From positions 1 to 22,665 of the forward strand of contig CAZVEV010000068.1 of NCBI GenBank assembly GCA_964625865.1: a stretch of 22,665 nt of DNA, in the 5' to 3' direction. Made by a program: the position numbers and the translations under genes. Positions 22,646 to 22,665 of the stretch are shown here, piece after piece. The notes beneath the pieces were generated by a model. It saw only the letters and a program-made list of their open reading frames with translations. It made no database searches and was not told the DNA's origin. Origin of the DNA: CAZVEV01 sp964625865 (GTDB taxonomy: Bacteria > Planctomycetota > Phycisphaerae > SM23-33). Position 1 is the stretch's first letter; each line of letters opens with the position of its first letter.

Positions 22646-22665
22646 GGACGTCCCGATGTACATCG

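Overview
This is a GC-rich (roughly 65% by eye) bacterial chromosomal window. It carries about twenty protein genes and an unusual density of intergenic palindromic repeats. The mix of a PEP-CTERM/LamG surface protein, a group 3d-type NiFe hydrogenase, CoA-ester dehydratase chemistry and many short palindromic repeats fits an anaerobic or facultative environmental bacterium. Planctomycetota (Phycisphaerae-like) is my best guess, but it is an inference from gene content; no rRNA or marker gene is present to confirm it.

Region 1 (41-6885, plus strand) is a CoA-thioester module. It encodes a FadB/FadJ-type enoyl-CoA hydratase/3-hydroxyacyl-CoA dehydrogenase, a 2-hydroxyacyl-CoA dehydratase-family subunit, its ATP-dependent [4Fe-4S] activase, a translationally coupled MBL-fold hydrolase, and a KAS III (FabH-like) thiolase-fold enzyme. 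In principle these could convert 2-hydroxyacyl-CoA to 2-enoyl-CoA, 3-hydroxyacyl-CoA and 3-oxoacyl-CoA. The joints between the genes are filled with large inverted repeats.

Region 2 (7006-8235, minus strand) holds a HigB-HigA toxin-antitoxin pair, with a clear promoter and a 15-bp palindromic operator, and a C_GCAxxG_C_C redox protein.

Region 3 (8444-15588, plus strand) is the hydrogenase region: hypA-hypB maturation genes, a 524-bp leader, then hoxF-hoxU-hoxY-hoxH, a maturation protease and a single-domain response regulator. HoxF is a NuoE-NuoF fusion, so the set resembles the soluble NAD-reducing hydrogenase type. It would exchange electrons between NADH and H2, and so could dispose of, or supply, the NADH used by region 1. 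hypCDEF are not in the window.

Region 4 (15806-22452) is mixed: an orphan CUT1-type ABC ATPase, an ABC-F ATPase, a cysteine-rich PAS protein (minus), a PEP-CTERM protein with its own sigma70-type promoter and terminator (minus), and a cupin plus enolase-superfamily pair (plus).

At least five different palindromic intergenic repeat types are present (GTGCAAC REPIN-like, GGATTACAC type, AAAGGTC type, GGGCTTGTCCC type, GGTGCCGTGG type), along with two short dispersed elements. One of the short elements lies inside the ABC-F coding sequence. No tRNA, rRNA, CRISPR array or transposase gene was seen.
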